Source: Enterobacter sp. SA187 | GTDB lineage: Bacteria > Pseudomonadota > Gammaproteobacteria > Enterobacterales > Enterobacteriaceae | Direction: 5' to 3' | Length of the DNA: 64,000 bases | Assembly: GCF_001888805.2 (NCBI RefSeq) | Contig: NZ_CP019113.1 | Span: forward strand, 434,001 to 498,000 | Part shown: in pieces, positions 17,917 through 26,519 of the stretch | How positions within the stretch are numbered: the stretch's first letter is position 1 | How the letters are laid out: every line of letters starts with the position of its first letter | Translations under genes and position numbers: made by a program | Notes under the pieces: generated by a model | What the model was told of the DNA's origin: nothing | Database searches by the model: none | What the model saw: the letters and a program-made list of their open reading frames with translations, nothing else

Positions 17917-19095
17917 TTAGCTGTTGACCGATTCGGCCAGATTCACCAGATATTTATCGGTGATGCGCTGGCGCAGGGTCAGGCTTTCCAGTGGTGGCAC
18001 CGGCGTATAGTCGTAGTCGATATACAGTTTCCCGGCCTTGAGGGTGTCCTTGTCGTTTGATTCCTCGTCAAACCAGCATTCACCGTCCACGATGTAGCCA
18101 TTTGATTTCAGCTCGCGGAATTTGGCGTTAATGCCGTCGACAATGTCGCGGATGAGCGATGCGGTGATGGGCTTATCGACCGCCCACATGTGCGCCTCAG
18201 CCATTGCGTCGGCCAGTACCTGCGCGGTGCGGGTGTAGTTTTCAAACAGGAAAAGCGGATCATCAGAACAGGTGCGGTTACCCCAGAAGCGGAAACCATC
18301 CTTACGCACCAGCGTCGTCACCCCGGCCTCGTTGAGCAGGTCAGCATCGGTGCCGGATGCCTGCAAATCCCAGAACACTGAGGCACTGATACCGGTGACA
18401 CCCTGCACGCCGACGTTCGACAGGGTTTTATGCCAGCCGACAGTCTGGTCGATGTAAGCACGCAGACCGAGTGCGCGCGCAGTGGCGTAGGCCGTTGCGG
18501 TGGCGTTCGCGGTGGTGTCCCACGAAAGGAAGTCAGGCCAGATAACCATCAGCTCGCGCTGGCTGAAATTGTCGCGGTATTTGATGGCGTCAGAAATGGT
18601 CTTGCAGCCCCATGCGCTGACGTAGCCAAAGGCTCGCAGGCTGATACAGACCGATGCAAGTGCGGTCGCGACGTCCTGCGTATCGAGACCCGGCACGCCG
18701 AGAATGCGCGGCTTAACGCCGGTGACCGCTTCGGCAGTCAACAGCGCCTTGATACCGGTATATTTACCGTTCTCATCCGTGCCGCCGATGATGTTGGAAA
18801 TTGTCTGCGCTTCCGCATCTTCTCCGGTACCTTCGGCAACGCGCACGACAACGGTGACAGGTTTTGACTGGTCGGCGATGGCCTGGAGGGATGCGGCCAG
18901 CGTGCCTTTTTTACCGGCTTTCGCAATGGCGCTCTGCACATTGGCAATCAGCACCGGCTCATTGAGGGGGAATGTTGCTGCATCCGCATCGCTGGCCGTA
19001 CAGACCATGCCGACGACTGCGGTCGCAACAGTGGAAATGACGCGGGTGCCGTCGTTAATCTCAAGCACCTGTACGCCGTGGTGAAAATCACTCAT
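17917..19095 (-). CDS. FI: major tail sheath protein FI
   Basis: P2 gpFI contractile sheath subunit, 392 residues, starting MSDFHHGVQVLEIN. The family's C-terminal domain is visible (…LFLFENYTRTAQVLADAMAEAHMW…), and so is the final …LKAGKLYIDYDYTPVPPLE… segment that interlocks with neighbouring subunits. It is transcribed with FII. Confidence 0.95.
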   Translation of the reverse strand: MSDFHHGVQVLEINDGTRVISTVATAVVGMVCTASDADAATFPLNEPVLIANVQSAIAKAGKKGTLAASLQAIADQSKPVTVVVRVAEGTGEDAEAQTISNIIGGTDENGKYTGIKALLTAEAVTGVKPRILGVPGLDTQDVATALASVCISLRAFGYVSAWGCKTISDAIKYRDNFSQRELMVIWPDFLSWDTTANATATAYATARALGLRAYIDQTVGWHKTLSNVGVQGVTGISASVFWDLQASGTDADLLNEAGVTTLVRKDGFRFWGNRTCSDDPLFLFENYTRTAQVLADAMAEAHMWAVDKPITASLIRDIVDGINAKFRELKSNGYIVDGECWFDEESNDKDTLKAGKLYIDYDYTPVPPLESLTLRQRITDKYLVNLAESVNS

Positions 19096-19194
19096 CCGGT
19101 TAACTCCGTGGTTAGTGGGCGAGTGTTATTGTCCTGGCTGGTCTGGTGAGGGGCTATTTGTCGGCGATGGATAGCGAATGGCACATAAACAAAT

Positions 19195-19218
19195 CAAAAA
19201 AGACGGGCATCAGCCCGC
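19195..19218 (-). terminator. terminator of the V-to-fibre-assembly operon
   Basis: Minus-strand stem CGGGC/GCCCG (19217-19213 with 19208-19204, TGAT loop) followed by a run of T (19201-19196). It lies 14 bp past the stop of the tail-assembly chaperone gene and separates the baseplate/fibre operon from FI-FII. Confidence 0.8.
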
Positions 19219-19231
19219 CTGTATAGCCTGA

Positions 19232-19450
19232 TTATTCTTCGCCGGGCAGTTCCGGCCATGCCACCACTGACGGGTATTTTTCTTGTAGTGGTATGTCGCG
19301 CAATGCCTGCCGGTAAGCAGCCCATGCTTTTTTATCCGTTGGCGCATCCGGCATCATCGACCAGTCACTTTCGCGGAGCAGCGCATCACGACGCGCCCGG
19401 ATTTTTTCAGCATCAATTGCAGCCAGGCTGGTTTTATTTACCGTTATCAT
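19232..19450 (-). CDS. phage tail assembly chaperone (Phage_tail_APC type)
   Basis: Protein of 72 residues containing the pattern …ARRDALLRESDWSMMPDAP…KKAWAAYRQALRDI… typical of the small chaperone domain found downstream of enterobacterial phage tail fibres. It takes the place of P2 gene G. The start is the ATG at 19450 behind AGGAGAAA; the longer in-frame extension overlaps the previous gene and is not family-like. It probably assists folding of fibre H. Confidence 0.8.
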   Translation of the reverse strand: MITVNKTSLAAIDAEKIRARRDALLRESDWSMMPDAPTDKKAWAAYRQALRDIPLQEKYPSVVAWPELPGEE

Positions 19451-19685
19451 CAATTTCTCCTTCTGCGGCAATATATGTCCCGCCTGTTCCGGCCGGTGCA
19501 CCCATTTTTTTGATGTTGAGCTCCCACGCCTCAAGCGCGGCACCCGGTAAATCCTCAGCGTTGACAATCCAGAAGCTGACCCCCTGAGGCACATCCTTAC
19601 GACCAATATCAAGGACGGACAATCCGCACGCCGCCGGAAAAAGCACCCCGGCAGCCCCCTGATTTTCGAAAATAATTGCCTGCAT
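19434..19685 (-). CDS. small tail-fibre-associated protein
   Basis: Protein of 83 residues (MQAIIFENQGAAGVLFPA…), resembling short proteins often encoded between a phage tail fibre and its assembly chaperone; their exact role is unknown. Two tandem ATGs (19688 and 19685) follow AGGGGG. The second is better spaced and the first overlaps the H stop. The 3' end overlaps the chaperone gene by 17 bp, so the three are translated as a unit. Confidence 0.7.
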   Translation of the reverse strand: MQAIIFENQGAAGVLFPAACGLSVLDIGRKDVPQGVSFWIVNAEDLPGAALEAWELNIKKMGAPAGTGGTYIAAEGEIDDNGK

Positions 19686-19687
19686 CA

Positions 19688-21097
19688 TCAGCCCCCTAAA
19701 ACACACACGTCGATTACTGCATCAGCATACGTGTCGGTATTGTTATCCATCGCGACAACGTTAAACCCTGTTGTCAGCCTGTCTGTTGCACCAAATACAC
19801 GGACAATCTGGTCAACCGGTGCGCCGGGCAGTACGGCGCTACCAATAACCGCATAATCTGATGTCACGGATGCGCGCGTGAAATTGAAAGCAAAGCGTCC
19901 GGTAGCGTCTTTCCGGACGCTTGAAATATTATGCGCACGATAAATCAGCCCTGATGCGCCGTTGAACTTACACCAGGCAAAGGGCATCTGAGCATCCACA
20001 CCGCGAGGCACCTCAAGATTTGTCCTGGCGGTTTCAGGGTTAGGCAGATCAGCCAGATTTTGTGACTGGCGAAGCGCGCCTATATATACGGCAACCTGCG
20101 CCGCCGTTTTTCCGGACAGATTTGTTAAGGTATCGTCCTTATTTTGTTTATTCCCGAGTATGGTTTTTATTGAATTTGCAAAATTAGCATCGTTATCAAT
20201 GGCATTTGCCACTTTTTCCAGCGTATTCAGCGACTCGGTGACATTACCGGTAATAAGCGAAGGCAGGCCAAGATATAACAGAATTTGAGCAGGTGTTTTC
20301 CCGGCTAAATCACTTAATGTCTTATCGTAATTCTGTTTGTTCTTGATGATTTCCGACAGTGAGTTCGAAAAATTCGCATCATTGCCAATCGCAGCCGCGA
20401 GCTTTGCGAGCGTATCAAGTGCCGCCGGTGCGTTGCTTACCAGTTCACTGATGGCGGTGCTGACAAATTGAGTTGTTGCCAGTTGCCTGTCATTCGAATT
20501 TTTTGCCGGTGTCGGGGCTGTAGGTTTACCCGTAAATTCCGGGCTTTGAATCGGTGCATACTGTGAATGAGGATTGCTGTCCTGCTTATGCAGTCGCATG
20601 ATTTCGTTGGCGTAACTCGAAACCTCAATAGCTTTATCGTCAACATATTTTCGCGTCGCCAGCACGACCGACGGGTCGATTTTTAAAGTAATGGCCGACG
20701 TGCCCGACACAATCAAAATCATGCGAATGGTCTGCGTGCGGCCGCTTCCCTCCTGGAGCTGCGGCTTATAGGTTTCCGGGCAGTTTGCCACGGCAATCAG
20801 AATCCCCTCATCATCGTAAAGGCCAATCTCGCGGATCCAGAAACCGCCCTCATTCTCCGGAATAATCTGTTCCGCGATAATCTGGCTGTTATTGTCCGGG
20901 TCAACGGTCAGCAGGTTCAGCGGCCTGATGCGCCTCTGGTTAATGAGCTTCGTCTGCGCCGGGTCAGGGGTCGGCAGCGTACCATTCGCATCACCGACGG
21001 CCATCTGCGTCAGGTTGAGCTTAGTACCGAGTGCCGCCGCGTTCGCCAGCCGCGCCGCGCCCTGATTGGTCAGAATGGCAAAATATTTTGCGGTCAT
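19688..21097 (-). CDS. H: tail fibre protein H
   Basis: P2 gpH-type tail fibre, 469 residues. The N-terminal ~160 residues are the conserved baseplate-attachment domain (MTAKYFAILTNQGAARLANA…). The middle has two copies of a phage-fibre repeat (…AAIGNDANFSNSLSEI… and …NAIDNDANFANSIKTI…, each followed by L-x-GKT-x-AQ). The last ~100 residues form a tip domain that should determine host range and that I do not recognise. The N-terminus is conserved and the tip variable, as usual. Confidence 0.9.
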   Translation of the reverse strand: MTAKYFAILTNQGAARLANAAALGTKLNLTQMAVGDANGTLPTPDPAQTKLINQRRIRPLNLLTVDPDNNSQIIAEQIIPENEGGFWIREIGLYDDEGILIAVANCPETYKPQLQEGSGRTQTIRMILIVSGTSAITLKIDPSVVLATRKYVDDKAIEVSSYANEIMRLHKQDSNPHSQYAPIQSPEFTGKPTAPTPAKNSNDRQLATTQFVSTAISELVSNAPAALDTLAKLAAAIGNDANFSNSLSEIIKNKQNYDKTLSDLAGKTPAQILLYLGLPSLITGNVTESLNTLEKVANAIDNDANFANSIKTILGNKQNKDDTLTNLSGKTAAQVAVYIGALRQSQNLADLPNPETARTNLEVPRGVDAQMPFAWCKFNGASGLIYRAHNISSVRKDATGRFAFNFTRASVTSDYAVIGSAVLPGAPVDQIVRVFGATDRLTTGFNVVAMDNNTDTYADAVIDVCVLGG

Positions 21098-21702
21098 GCG
21101 TTCACTCTCAGGTTATCAATCAAATGAATGGCCGAGGCCGGGTAATATTCACCACCGACGACAATTTCCTCGGGGGTGTAGGGGTAAACGGTCAGCGCGT
21201 CGCCGTCGTAGCATCCCGCGCCGACATACAGCTCGCCGGTCGAGCTCAGGCTGATAGCCAGCCCGGTCAGATGGCGACTTGCCGGTTTCGCGTCATCAAT
21301 CAGGCGCTCAAGCTCCTGATACATTTCGTCAGTGATGCCGCTGTCGAGCACGCCGACAACAAGACGGAATGTGCCTGGCGCCTCGTTGAGCTGCCACCAC
21401 TCGCGCACCTCAATCAGAAAGCCGAGCGGCTCAACCACCCGACGCAGTGCACTGATGGTTCCTTTGTGCTGATGGACATAAAACGAGGACGCACAGACGC
21501 TGCGCTTTGTCGCTTCCGGCCACTTTTCATCCCACCTGTCGACCGACAGCGCCCACGCCAGATACGGCAGCAGGTTTACCGGGCAGGTGCGCCAGTTCCA
21601 CAGGGTGCGAAGCGGTACCGGCACACGCTTAATCTCTGCGAGCGCGGCGGCAGCGGCAACCTCAAGGGGTGATGAGCCTGCGGGTAACAGCCGGTCACTC
21701 AT
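21094..21702 (-). CDS. I: tail protein I (baseplate)
   Basis: P2 gpI homologue, 202 residues from the ATG at 21702 (MSDRLLPAGSSPLE…). The segment …LLPYLAWALSVDRWD… is the hallmark of the P2 tail protein I family. It lies between J and H, with its stop overlapping the H start by 4 bp and its start overlapping the J stop. It is part of the baseplate wedge. Confidence 0.93.
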   Translation of the reverse strand: MSDRLLPAGSSPLEVAAAAALAEIKRVPVPLRTLWNWRTCPVNLLPYLAWALSVDRWDEKWPEATKRSVCASSFYVHQHKGTISALRRVVEPLGFLIEVREWWQLNEAPGTFRLVVGVLDSGITDEMYQELERLIDDAKPASRHLTGLAISLSSTGELYVGAGCYDGDALTVYPYTPEEIVVGGEYYPASAIHLIDNLRVNA

Positions 21703-22603
21703 CCGATCCCCCGATAGCAATCTGGTACTCGGTGCAGTTTGACGCCTGCGATTTACTCAGCACGATGTCGGCCTGCGGTGATGCCAGTTCGACCCGTTGC
21801 ACACCTTCAACATGCAGCGCTGCGTAAATAGCTGACAGGCGGATATCACGCCCGAGGCGGTGCTGCGCGCTGATATAACTCTGCAGTTTCTGCTCGGATG
21901 CCTGTCTGATGGGTTCAGATTCGGGGCCTGGGTAAACGTAGAGCGTCGCATCAATCTGGTAGGGCACAATCTCCGCTGACTGGACGGTCACGCGGTCAGC
22001 TACCGGGCGAACATCTTCGGCATTCAGCGCCTTATCAACTATTGTCAGTAACTCTTCGCTGGCGGTGCCGTCGCCCTCGCGGGATAACACGGTAATCGTC
22101 ACGCAGGCTGGCGACGGGCTTGTGACCGAGACGTCAGCGACACGCCCGTCAGCGCTGCGCCCGTGATATTCATATGCCCCGACCGGACCCGCCACGCTCA
22201 GCCCCTCAAACGCCTGTTGCGCGCGCAGACGCAGGTCGGTATCTGATTCCATGACGGCAGGTGTCGGCGGGATGGTGGAGTCATCCGCCGGGGTGATGGT
22301 CAGGCGTTCGGTATTGTTGTTTCCGGCCACGACGTCAAGGTCGGTGCCGGTGGAATAGGCGAGCGTCACAGCCTTCGCCGCTTCGTTCACCCGTTGCCGC
22401 CAGATAACCTCCCGGTAGGCGTTCTCCTGCAACAGCTTAACAATCGGCTCTGACTCAAGGGTCAGTGTTCGGGCGATGGCTTCCTGCTGGTCTTCCGGAT
22501 AAAGCGAAATCAGCGTCGTGATACGTTCCGCAAGGATGGTTTCATAATCCAGTTCCTCTACCACATCGGGAACAGGTAACTGACTCAGGTCAACAGTTGC
22601 CAT
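21695..22603 (-). CDS. J: baseplate assembly protein J
   Basis: P2 gpJ (T4 gp6-like) baseplate wedge protein of 302 residues. It contains the family's …DLDVVAGNNNTERLTI… and …QAFEGLSVAGPVGAYEYHGRSAD… segments. It is encoded between W and I as in P2. Confidence 0.94.
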   Translation of the reverse strand: MATVDLSQLPVPDVVEELDYETILAERITTLISLYPEDQQEAIARTLTLESEPIVKLLQENAYREVIWRQRVNEAAKAVTLAYSTGTDLDVVAGNNNTERLTITPADDSTIPPTPAVMESDTDLRLRAQQAFEGLSVAGPVGAYEYHGRSADGRVADVSVTSPSPACVTITVLSREGDGTASEELLTIVDKALNAEDVRPVADRVTVQSAEIVPYQIDATLYVYPGPESEPIRQASEQKLQSYISAQHRLGRDIRLSAIYAALHVEGVQRVELASPQADIVLSKSQASNCTEYQIAIGGSDE

Positions 22604-22609
22604 AGTGAT

Positions 22610-22957
22610 TTAACTCAGTGAAACGGTGGTTGAAACTGACGCACCGGTATCGGTACGCATCCCGGTAATATCGACATACATCTCGCCAGCGCCGCCGGTC
22701 TCAAAGCTGATGGATGTAAGTCTGATGCGTGGCTCCCACTTCTGGATCGCGGAATAGCACGCCACCATGATTTGCAGCCTGAGCGCAGGGTTTTGCGGCA
22801 TATCAATCAGCGCAGACAGGAGCGAGCCATATTCACGCCGCATCACCCGCGAGCCGACCGGCGTCAGCAGTATGTCGCGCATGCTCTGGCTGATGTGCTC
22901 AGTGTCGCTGATGCCGATGCCGGTATTTCGGTTCATGCCCTGATAACGTGCCGTCAT
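22610..22957 (-). CDS. W: baseplate protein W (gp25-like)
   Basis: P2 gpW, 115 residues, a T4 gp25-like lysozyme-fold baseplate protein without lytic function. The segment …ILLTPVGSRVMRREYGSLL… is the family signature. The gene overlaps V by 4 bp and precedes J. Confidence 0.95.
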   Translation of the reverse strand: MTARYQGMNRNTGIGISDTEHISQSMRDILLTPVGSRVMRREYGSLLSALIDMPQNPALRLQIMVACYSAIQKWEPRIRLTSISFETGGAGEMYVDITGMRTDTGASVSTTVSLS

Positions 22958-23595
22958 TGGATCCCCTTAGTCCAGTTCCCGCCGCTCTGGACATTACCGT
23001 GGTCATGGTCATCAACCTGCACGCCGTTAGAGGTGAGTTTCCCGCCGGTATGTTCAATGTTGCCGCGCATGGTCCCGCCCTTCTGCACCTCAAGCGTCGC
23101 CGTCGTCAGCTTGTTGGTGCAAATCACTTCCGGCGCGTCGAGGGTGATACTGGTCGAGGCTTTCACCAGTATCAGCGGCACGGTTGCGGTGATGGATTCC
23201 GATGCGGTCACATCGGCGGTTTTAATGCCGCTTACCGTCAGCGCGCCATCCCTGGGCTCATACTCAATGACCGCGCCATCAGGGAAAACCACATGCCACG
23301 CATCCGCCGAGGCAGACGGGGCGGGGTTATCGTCCGAGAAAATACCCGGCAGCACGAAAGCGGTATCAAGCTCGCCACCGATAGCCAGCAGCAGCACCTG
23401 CTCACCGACCGAGGGAGCCCACCATGTGCGCGAACGACCGGCGCGGGTGGTCAGCCAGTTCAGCCAGGTCGTTTGGATCCCGCCGCTTTGTACGCGGCAC
23501 AGCCCCTGCACGGTATCGACCTCAGTCACCACACCTGAACGGATGAGGTTGCGAATCGCACGCGCGAGATCTTGGATATTATTTAAAGTATTCAT
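22954..23595 (-). CDS. V: baseplate spike protein V
   Basis: P2 gpV, 213 residues, the membrane-piercing spike. An N-terminal OB-like domain is followed by a beta-helical C-terminus and a short tail ending …DDHDHGNVQSGGNWTKG. The HDHG segment carries the histidines that bind iron at the spike tip in P2. It is the first gene of the baseplate operon; the 100-bp leader contains TGT-N12-ACT (minus strand), one base off the TGT-N12-ACA Ogr-binding dyad. Confidence 0.94.
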   Translation of the reverse strand: MNTLNNIQDLARAIRNLIRSGVVTEVDTVQGLCRVQSGGIQTTWLNWLTTRAGRSRTWWAPSVGEQVLLLAIGGELDTAFVLPGIFSDDNPAPSASADAWHVVFPDGAVIEYEPRDGALTVSGIKTADVTASESITATVPLILVKASTSITLDAPEVICTNKLTTATLEVQKGGTMRGNIEHTGGKLTSNGVQVDDHDHGNVQSGGNWTKGIQ

Positions 23596-23698
23596 AGTGT
23601 GTGAAGAATGCCGCTCATATCCATAAACGGCAAAGAGTCAGAATAGTATCGACTATCACACAACACGGGTGTTAATTATGAAAATGCTGTTTATGTAA

Positions 23699-24574
23699 CT
23701 ACAACCTCATCGGTGCAAACACCATTTCTGCATTTTTTTTGACAGCTTGATAAACTGAGGGCGTGGCTTTATATTCTTTGAGTAATGCTATGACTTGTTC
23801 CTTCTCAGATGCAGAGGTTTTAATGCCAAAAGTCACATCACTTACTGAGGAGATGTCAAATTTCAACCATTCCGAGTCAGGATTCCTTTTTTGCCTAATG
23901 AATCTAAACTCATTTTCATATTCCCATATTGTTTTTTTAACATAGAAAAATGGGCTTAACTTGTTTATGACATATTTTGCAAGGAGGAGTGACTTATTCG
24001 GATGATTTAAGAATGCATTACCTTCACTAAAGGCGGCATCAATTCCATCTTTATGATTGATTATGTATTTAAACACTTCAGCAAGGTGAACTTTCATCTG
24101 TTCATCTAGAGTATTGTTTTTATTTGGGTAGCTCACCGGACGAGCTTCCGATGTGAATTTTTCGGCCGAGGTATCAAAGCCGACAACTGTTCCAGAGTGG
24201 TTGACCGCATAATGCGACCACATCAGAATGTTATCTTTTTCTTTAGCTAAGCATAATACTCTGTAGTTTTCTATGTATTCATCCCAACTTTTGCGAACAT
24301 CCTCAATATTAGAAAGTATCATTTCGTGAAAGCCTGAAAATACATTTTCTCTTTTAATATGTGCTAGTAGTTTTTTCTTGTCCTCCCCCATACTTCTAGG
24401 AAAGCTCTTAATAAATATTTTTTCCATATTAATCGAACCCAAGTAACTAGGGAAATTACAATCAAAGGGATCGTTAAATTCCTTAGGGGTTGGAAATCTC
24501 AACGATTGATTTTCTAGAATTAACTTTAAAGACCCCGGCCTTACATATTTATATAAAGTATTAGGCTGATTCAT
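23699..24574 (-). CDS. DUF2971 family protein, prophage cargo
   Basis: Protein of 291 residues. The N-terminal …LYKYVRPGSLKLILENQSLRFPTPKEFNDPFD… is the DUF2971 hallmark; these proteins often appear in mobile elements and have no firmly established function. The middle segment …WSHYAVNHSGTVVGFD… is also typical. The gene is much richer in A+T than its phage neighbours, sits between S and V where P2 has no gene, and has its own spacing, so it is a cargo (moron) gene. A defence or superinfection role is possible but not shown. Confidence 0.85.
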   Translation of the reverse strand: MNQPNTLYKYVRPGSLKLILENQSLRFPTPKEFNDPFDCNFPSYLGSINMEKIFIKSFPRSMGEDKKKLLAHIKRENVFSGFHEMILSNIEDVRKSWDEYIENYRVLCLAKEKDNILMWSHYAVNHSGTVVGFDTSAEKFTSEARPVSYPNKNNTLDEQMKVHLAEVFKYIINHKDGIDAAFSEGNAFLNHPNKSLLLAKYVINKLSPFFYVKKTIWEYENEFRFIRQKRNPDSEWLKFDISSVSDVTFGIKTSASEKEQVIALLKEYKATPSVYQAVKKNAEMVFAPMRL

Positions 24575-24579
24575 AGATA

Positions 24580-25032
24580 TTACCCTTTTCCTAAAATGGA
24601 AATCATTGCGTCCTGAATTAATATATTATCCTCTTGTGTAAAACCGAGCAACGGGCGTTCCTCGTACTGCACATCCCGGCTGTTGCGGTTTGGCCGGTCT
24701 TTGAGGCCGTACTGATGTACCCGCGCCATGCGCTGCACCTTGCCGGTAAACTCAACCACCGCCGCATTGTCGCTGCCTTTGGCTTTCATAAAGCGACTGG
24801 TGCGCAGTTTCGCGAACATTTCGCGCTTAATCCGGCCTTTTTTACTCCGCACCGGCTGGCGCTTTCTCGCGGCATACGGGGTGCCGTCGGGTACCTGTTG
24901 ACGCTTAATGCGCTGTTGTTGGCTGGCGCGCAGCTTTTTCGCAATCTCAGCCGCCATTTGTCGCCGCGCCGCCGGTGACAAACTGGCAATCAGACCTGCA
25001 AGGCGTTCCTGCAGGACGGTTAAGTCACTCAT
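24580..25032 (-). CDS. S: tail completion protein S
   Basis: P2 gpS homologue, 150 residues, needed to complete the tail for head joining. It contains basic segments (…KKLRASQQQRIKRQQVPDG…) and the typical …ARVHQYGLKDRP… motif. It overlaps R by 8 bp. Its 3' end is only 5 bp from the cargo gene, which implies the cargo is read from the same transcript. Confidence 0.93.
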   Translation of the reverse strand: MSDLTVLQERLAGLIASLSPAARRQMAAEIAKKLRASQQQRIKRQQVPDGTPYAARKRQPVRSKKGRIKREMFAKLRTSRFMKAKGSDNAAVVEFTGKVQRMARVHQYGLKDRPNRNSRDVQYEERPLLGFTQEDNILIQDAMISILGKG

Positions 25033-25492
25033 CCCACTTACTCACCAGTTCGCCATTAACGTACAACTCCACCGGGCGCGTCACCGGCTCAGGCAGTGGC
25101 GGCTCCGGGGCATAGCTGACATGCAGCGCGCCATCGACCTCTTTGACGAGCGTGCGCTCGGTGAGCCTCAGGCTGATACTGATATCGAGTGAATCGTCGT
25201 TATTGACATCAATCATCCAGGTGAATCCTTTTTCCCGACCGTCGTCGGTGGTCATAATGTCCGGCTGATGTTCGCGCAGCCATGCCTGCACCGGCACGAA
25301 TATCAAATCAAGATCGCCGGTGAAGTCAGTAACCACCACGTTAAGCACGTACACCTTTTCAAACGACAGCGAGTTCGCCAGTCGGGAATCGGTATGCCCG
25401 TTGTCAGCAAAAAGGCGCAGCATCTCGGGGTTATTTCGGAGCTGCGGCACGGCGTTAATCAGTGCTGTGCGCAGGCTTTTGTGCTTCTGCAT
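25025..25492 (-). CDS. R: tail completion protein R
   Basis: P2 gpR homologue, 155 residues from the ATG at 25492 (MQKHKSLRTALINAVPQLR…). The ATG three codons earlier abuts AGG, whereas this start has AGGA 8 nt upstream. The segment …SLSFEKVYVLNVVVTDFTGD… is conserved in the family. It acts with S at the head-proximal end of the tail. Confidence 0.92.
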   Translation of the reverse strand: MQKHKSLRTALINAVPQLRNNPEMLRLFADNGHTDSRLANSLSFEKVYVLNVVVTDFTGDLDLIFVPVQAWLREHQPDIMTTDDGREKGFTWMIDVNNDDSLDISISLRLTERTLVKEVDGALHVSYAPEPPLPEPVTRPVELYVNGELVSKWDE

Positions 25493-25745
25493 CGAGTTCA
25501 TCCTGACAGTGTTTGACGGTTTTGACCTGCAGCGCGCAGGCGGTCAGCGCGCCCTCAAGGCGGCGGATATCCGCGCTCAGGTCACCATTAGTTTTCGGAT
25601 CACTTTCCGGCATCGGGCAAAGGCTCACCCTCGGGCATCCACTGACCACAATCACCGGCGCTGGCGCAGGCGGGGCGGAAGTGCACCCGACGCACAACAT
25701 CAGGCAAAGGAGCGTTATACCAGCGGCGAAAGGCTTCATTTTCAT
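25455..25745 (-). CDS. lysC: Rz1-like spanin lipoprotein (LysC)
   Basis: Outer-membrane spanin subunit of 96 residues. An N-terminal signal ends in the lipobox LCVGC, followed by a proline-rich segment (SAPPAPAP). It starts inside the lysB reading frame and overlaps it by 146 bp in another frame, the classic nested Rz/Rz1 arrangement. With LysB it fuses inner and outer membranes in the last step of lysis. Confidence 0.9.
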   Translation of the reverse strand: MKMKPFAAGITLLCLMLCVGCTSAPPAPAPVIVVSGCPRVSLCPMPESDPKTNGDLSADIRRLEGALTACALQVKTVKHCQDELDAEAQKPAHSTD

Positions 25746-26013
25746 TGAGTAACCTCGTTATCGTCTGCTCACGGCGGCTGGCCTCTGCGCTTGCCTTTGC
25801 GAGCTGTTCACGCAGTGCCACCTGCGCGGATTCATTACGTCGGGCGAGCGTACCCGCGACATTGAGCTGATTTTTCAGCATGCCAATCGTCGTCTTTTGT
25901 GCGCTCGCGACCCGGTTTGCCGTCTCAAAGGAGCGGGATAAATTGCCGTTCTCATGACGCAACCACAGCAGGCCGAGTACGGCCAGTACCAGCAGCATGA
26001 CTACAACTTTCAT
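25600..26013 (-). CDS. lysB: Rz-like inner-membrane spanin (LysB)
   Basis: Inner-membrane spanin of 137 residues. One N-terminal transmembrane helix (VVVMLLVLAVLGLLWL) is followed by a periplasmic coiled coil rich in Ala, Glu, Gln and Arg. The C-terminus (…PLPDVVRRVHFRPA…) matches the P2-like LysB family. It overlaps the endolysin stop by 4 bp and contains the start of lysC in another frame. Confidence 0.9.
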   Translation of the reverse strand: MKVVVMLLVLAVLGLLWLRHENGNLSRSFETANRVASAQKTTIGMLKNQLNVAGTLARRNESAQVALREQLAKASAEASRREQTITRLLNENEAFRRWYNAPLPDVVRRVHFRPACASAGDCGQWMPEGEPLPDAGK

Positions 26014-26519
26014 TTCACCCCCGGCAGACAGTAAGCGCGCTCACGCTGACGGCGATTTTCGAGGCCGGTATTACGCTGCCCGTTGACGTACACCCAGCGG
26101 GTAAGCTGGTCGCATGCCTGCCACCACTGATGACGCTTGATGTAAGAGACCAGCGTCGAGCGACAGGCCGCGCCTGTGCCGACGTTAAAAGAGAAACTGA
26201 CCAGCGCGTCGTAAACCTGTTTCGGCATGGTGACCGGCACGCAGACCGCGAGACGGCGCTCGGTGTTCAGTACATCGGCGACCAGATTTGCCGCCGCTTC
26301 GCGCTCGGTGATATCGCGTTTCGGTACCACCCCGGCAGTGTGGCCGATGCCTGATGTCCACACGCCCGCGCTGCACTGGTAAGGTGTCAGGCGACACCCT
26401 TCGAGGTCGGCAATCAGTGCCAGACCATCAGGCGAGGTATTCAGCAGACGAAAATCAGGCATCAGTGCCGCCAGCGCCAGCACTGCGGCCACACTGCAAC
26501 GTTTAACGATTGAGCTCAC
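26010..26519 (-). CDS. GH24 endolysin (lysozyme) with SAR-like N-terminus
   Basis: Phage lysozyme that cuts peptidoglycan, 169 residues. A weakly hydrophobic N-terminus (VAAVLALAALM) suggests a signal-arrest-release segment rather than holin-dependent export. The active-site segment reads E-x8-C-x5-T (DLEGCRLTPYQCSAGVWT), with Cys where T4 lysozyme has Asp20, a variant known among phage GH24 enzymes. The C-terminal …LVSFSFNVGTGAACRSTL… is family-typical. It replaces the P2 K gene at the same place. Confidence 0.93.
   Translation of the reverse strand: MSSIVKRCSVAAVLALAALMPDFRLLNTSPDGLALIADLEGCRLTPYQCSAGVWTSGIGHTAGVVPKRDITEREAAANLVADVLNTERRLAVCVPVTMPKQVYDALVSFSFNVGTGAACRSTLVSYIKRHQWWQACDQLTRWVYVNGQRNTGLENRRQRERAYCLPGVK

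Noticed and set aside
20000..20440. Internal repeats in fibre gene H as a possible DNA-level repeat element
   Set aside because: They are protein-level phage-fibre repeats (DANF…NS, L-x-GKT-x-AQ) diverged at the DNA level.
22772..23626. 284-codon plus-strand open frame opposite W and V
   Set aside because: Lies wholly over conserved P2 baseplate genes and encodes a low-complexity Ser/Thr/Pro protein typical of an antisense shadow.
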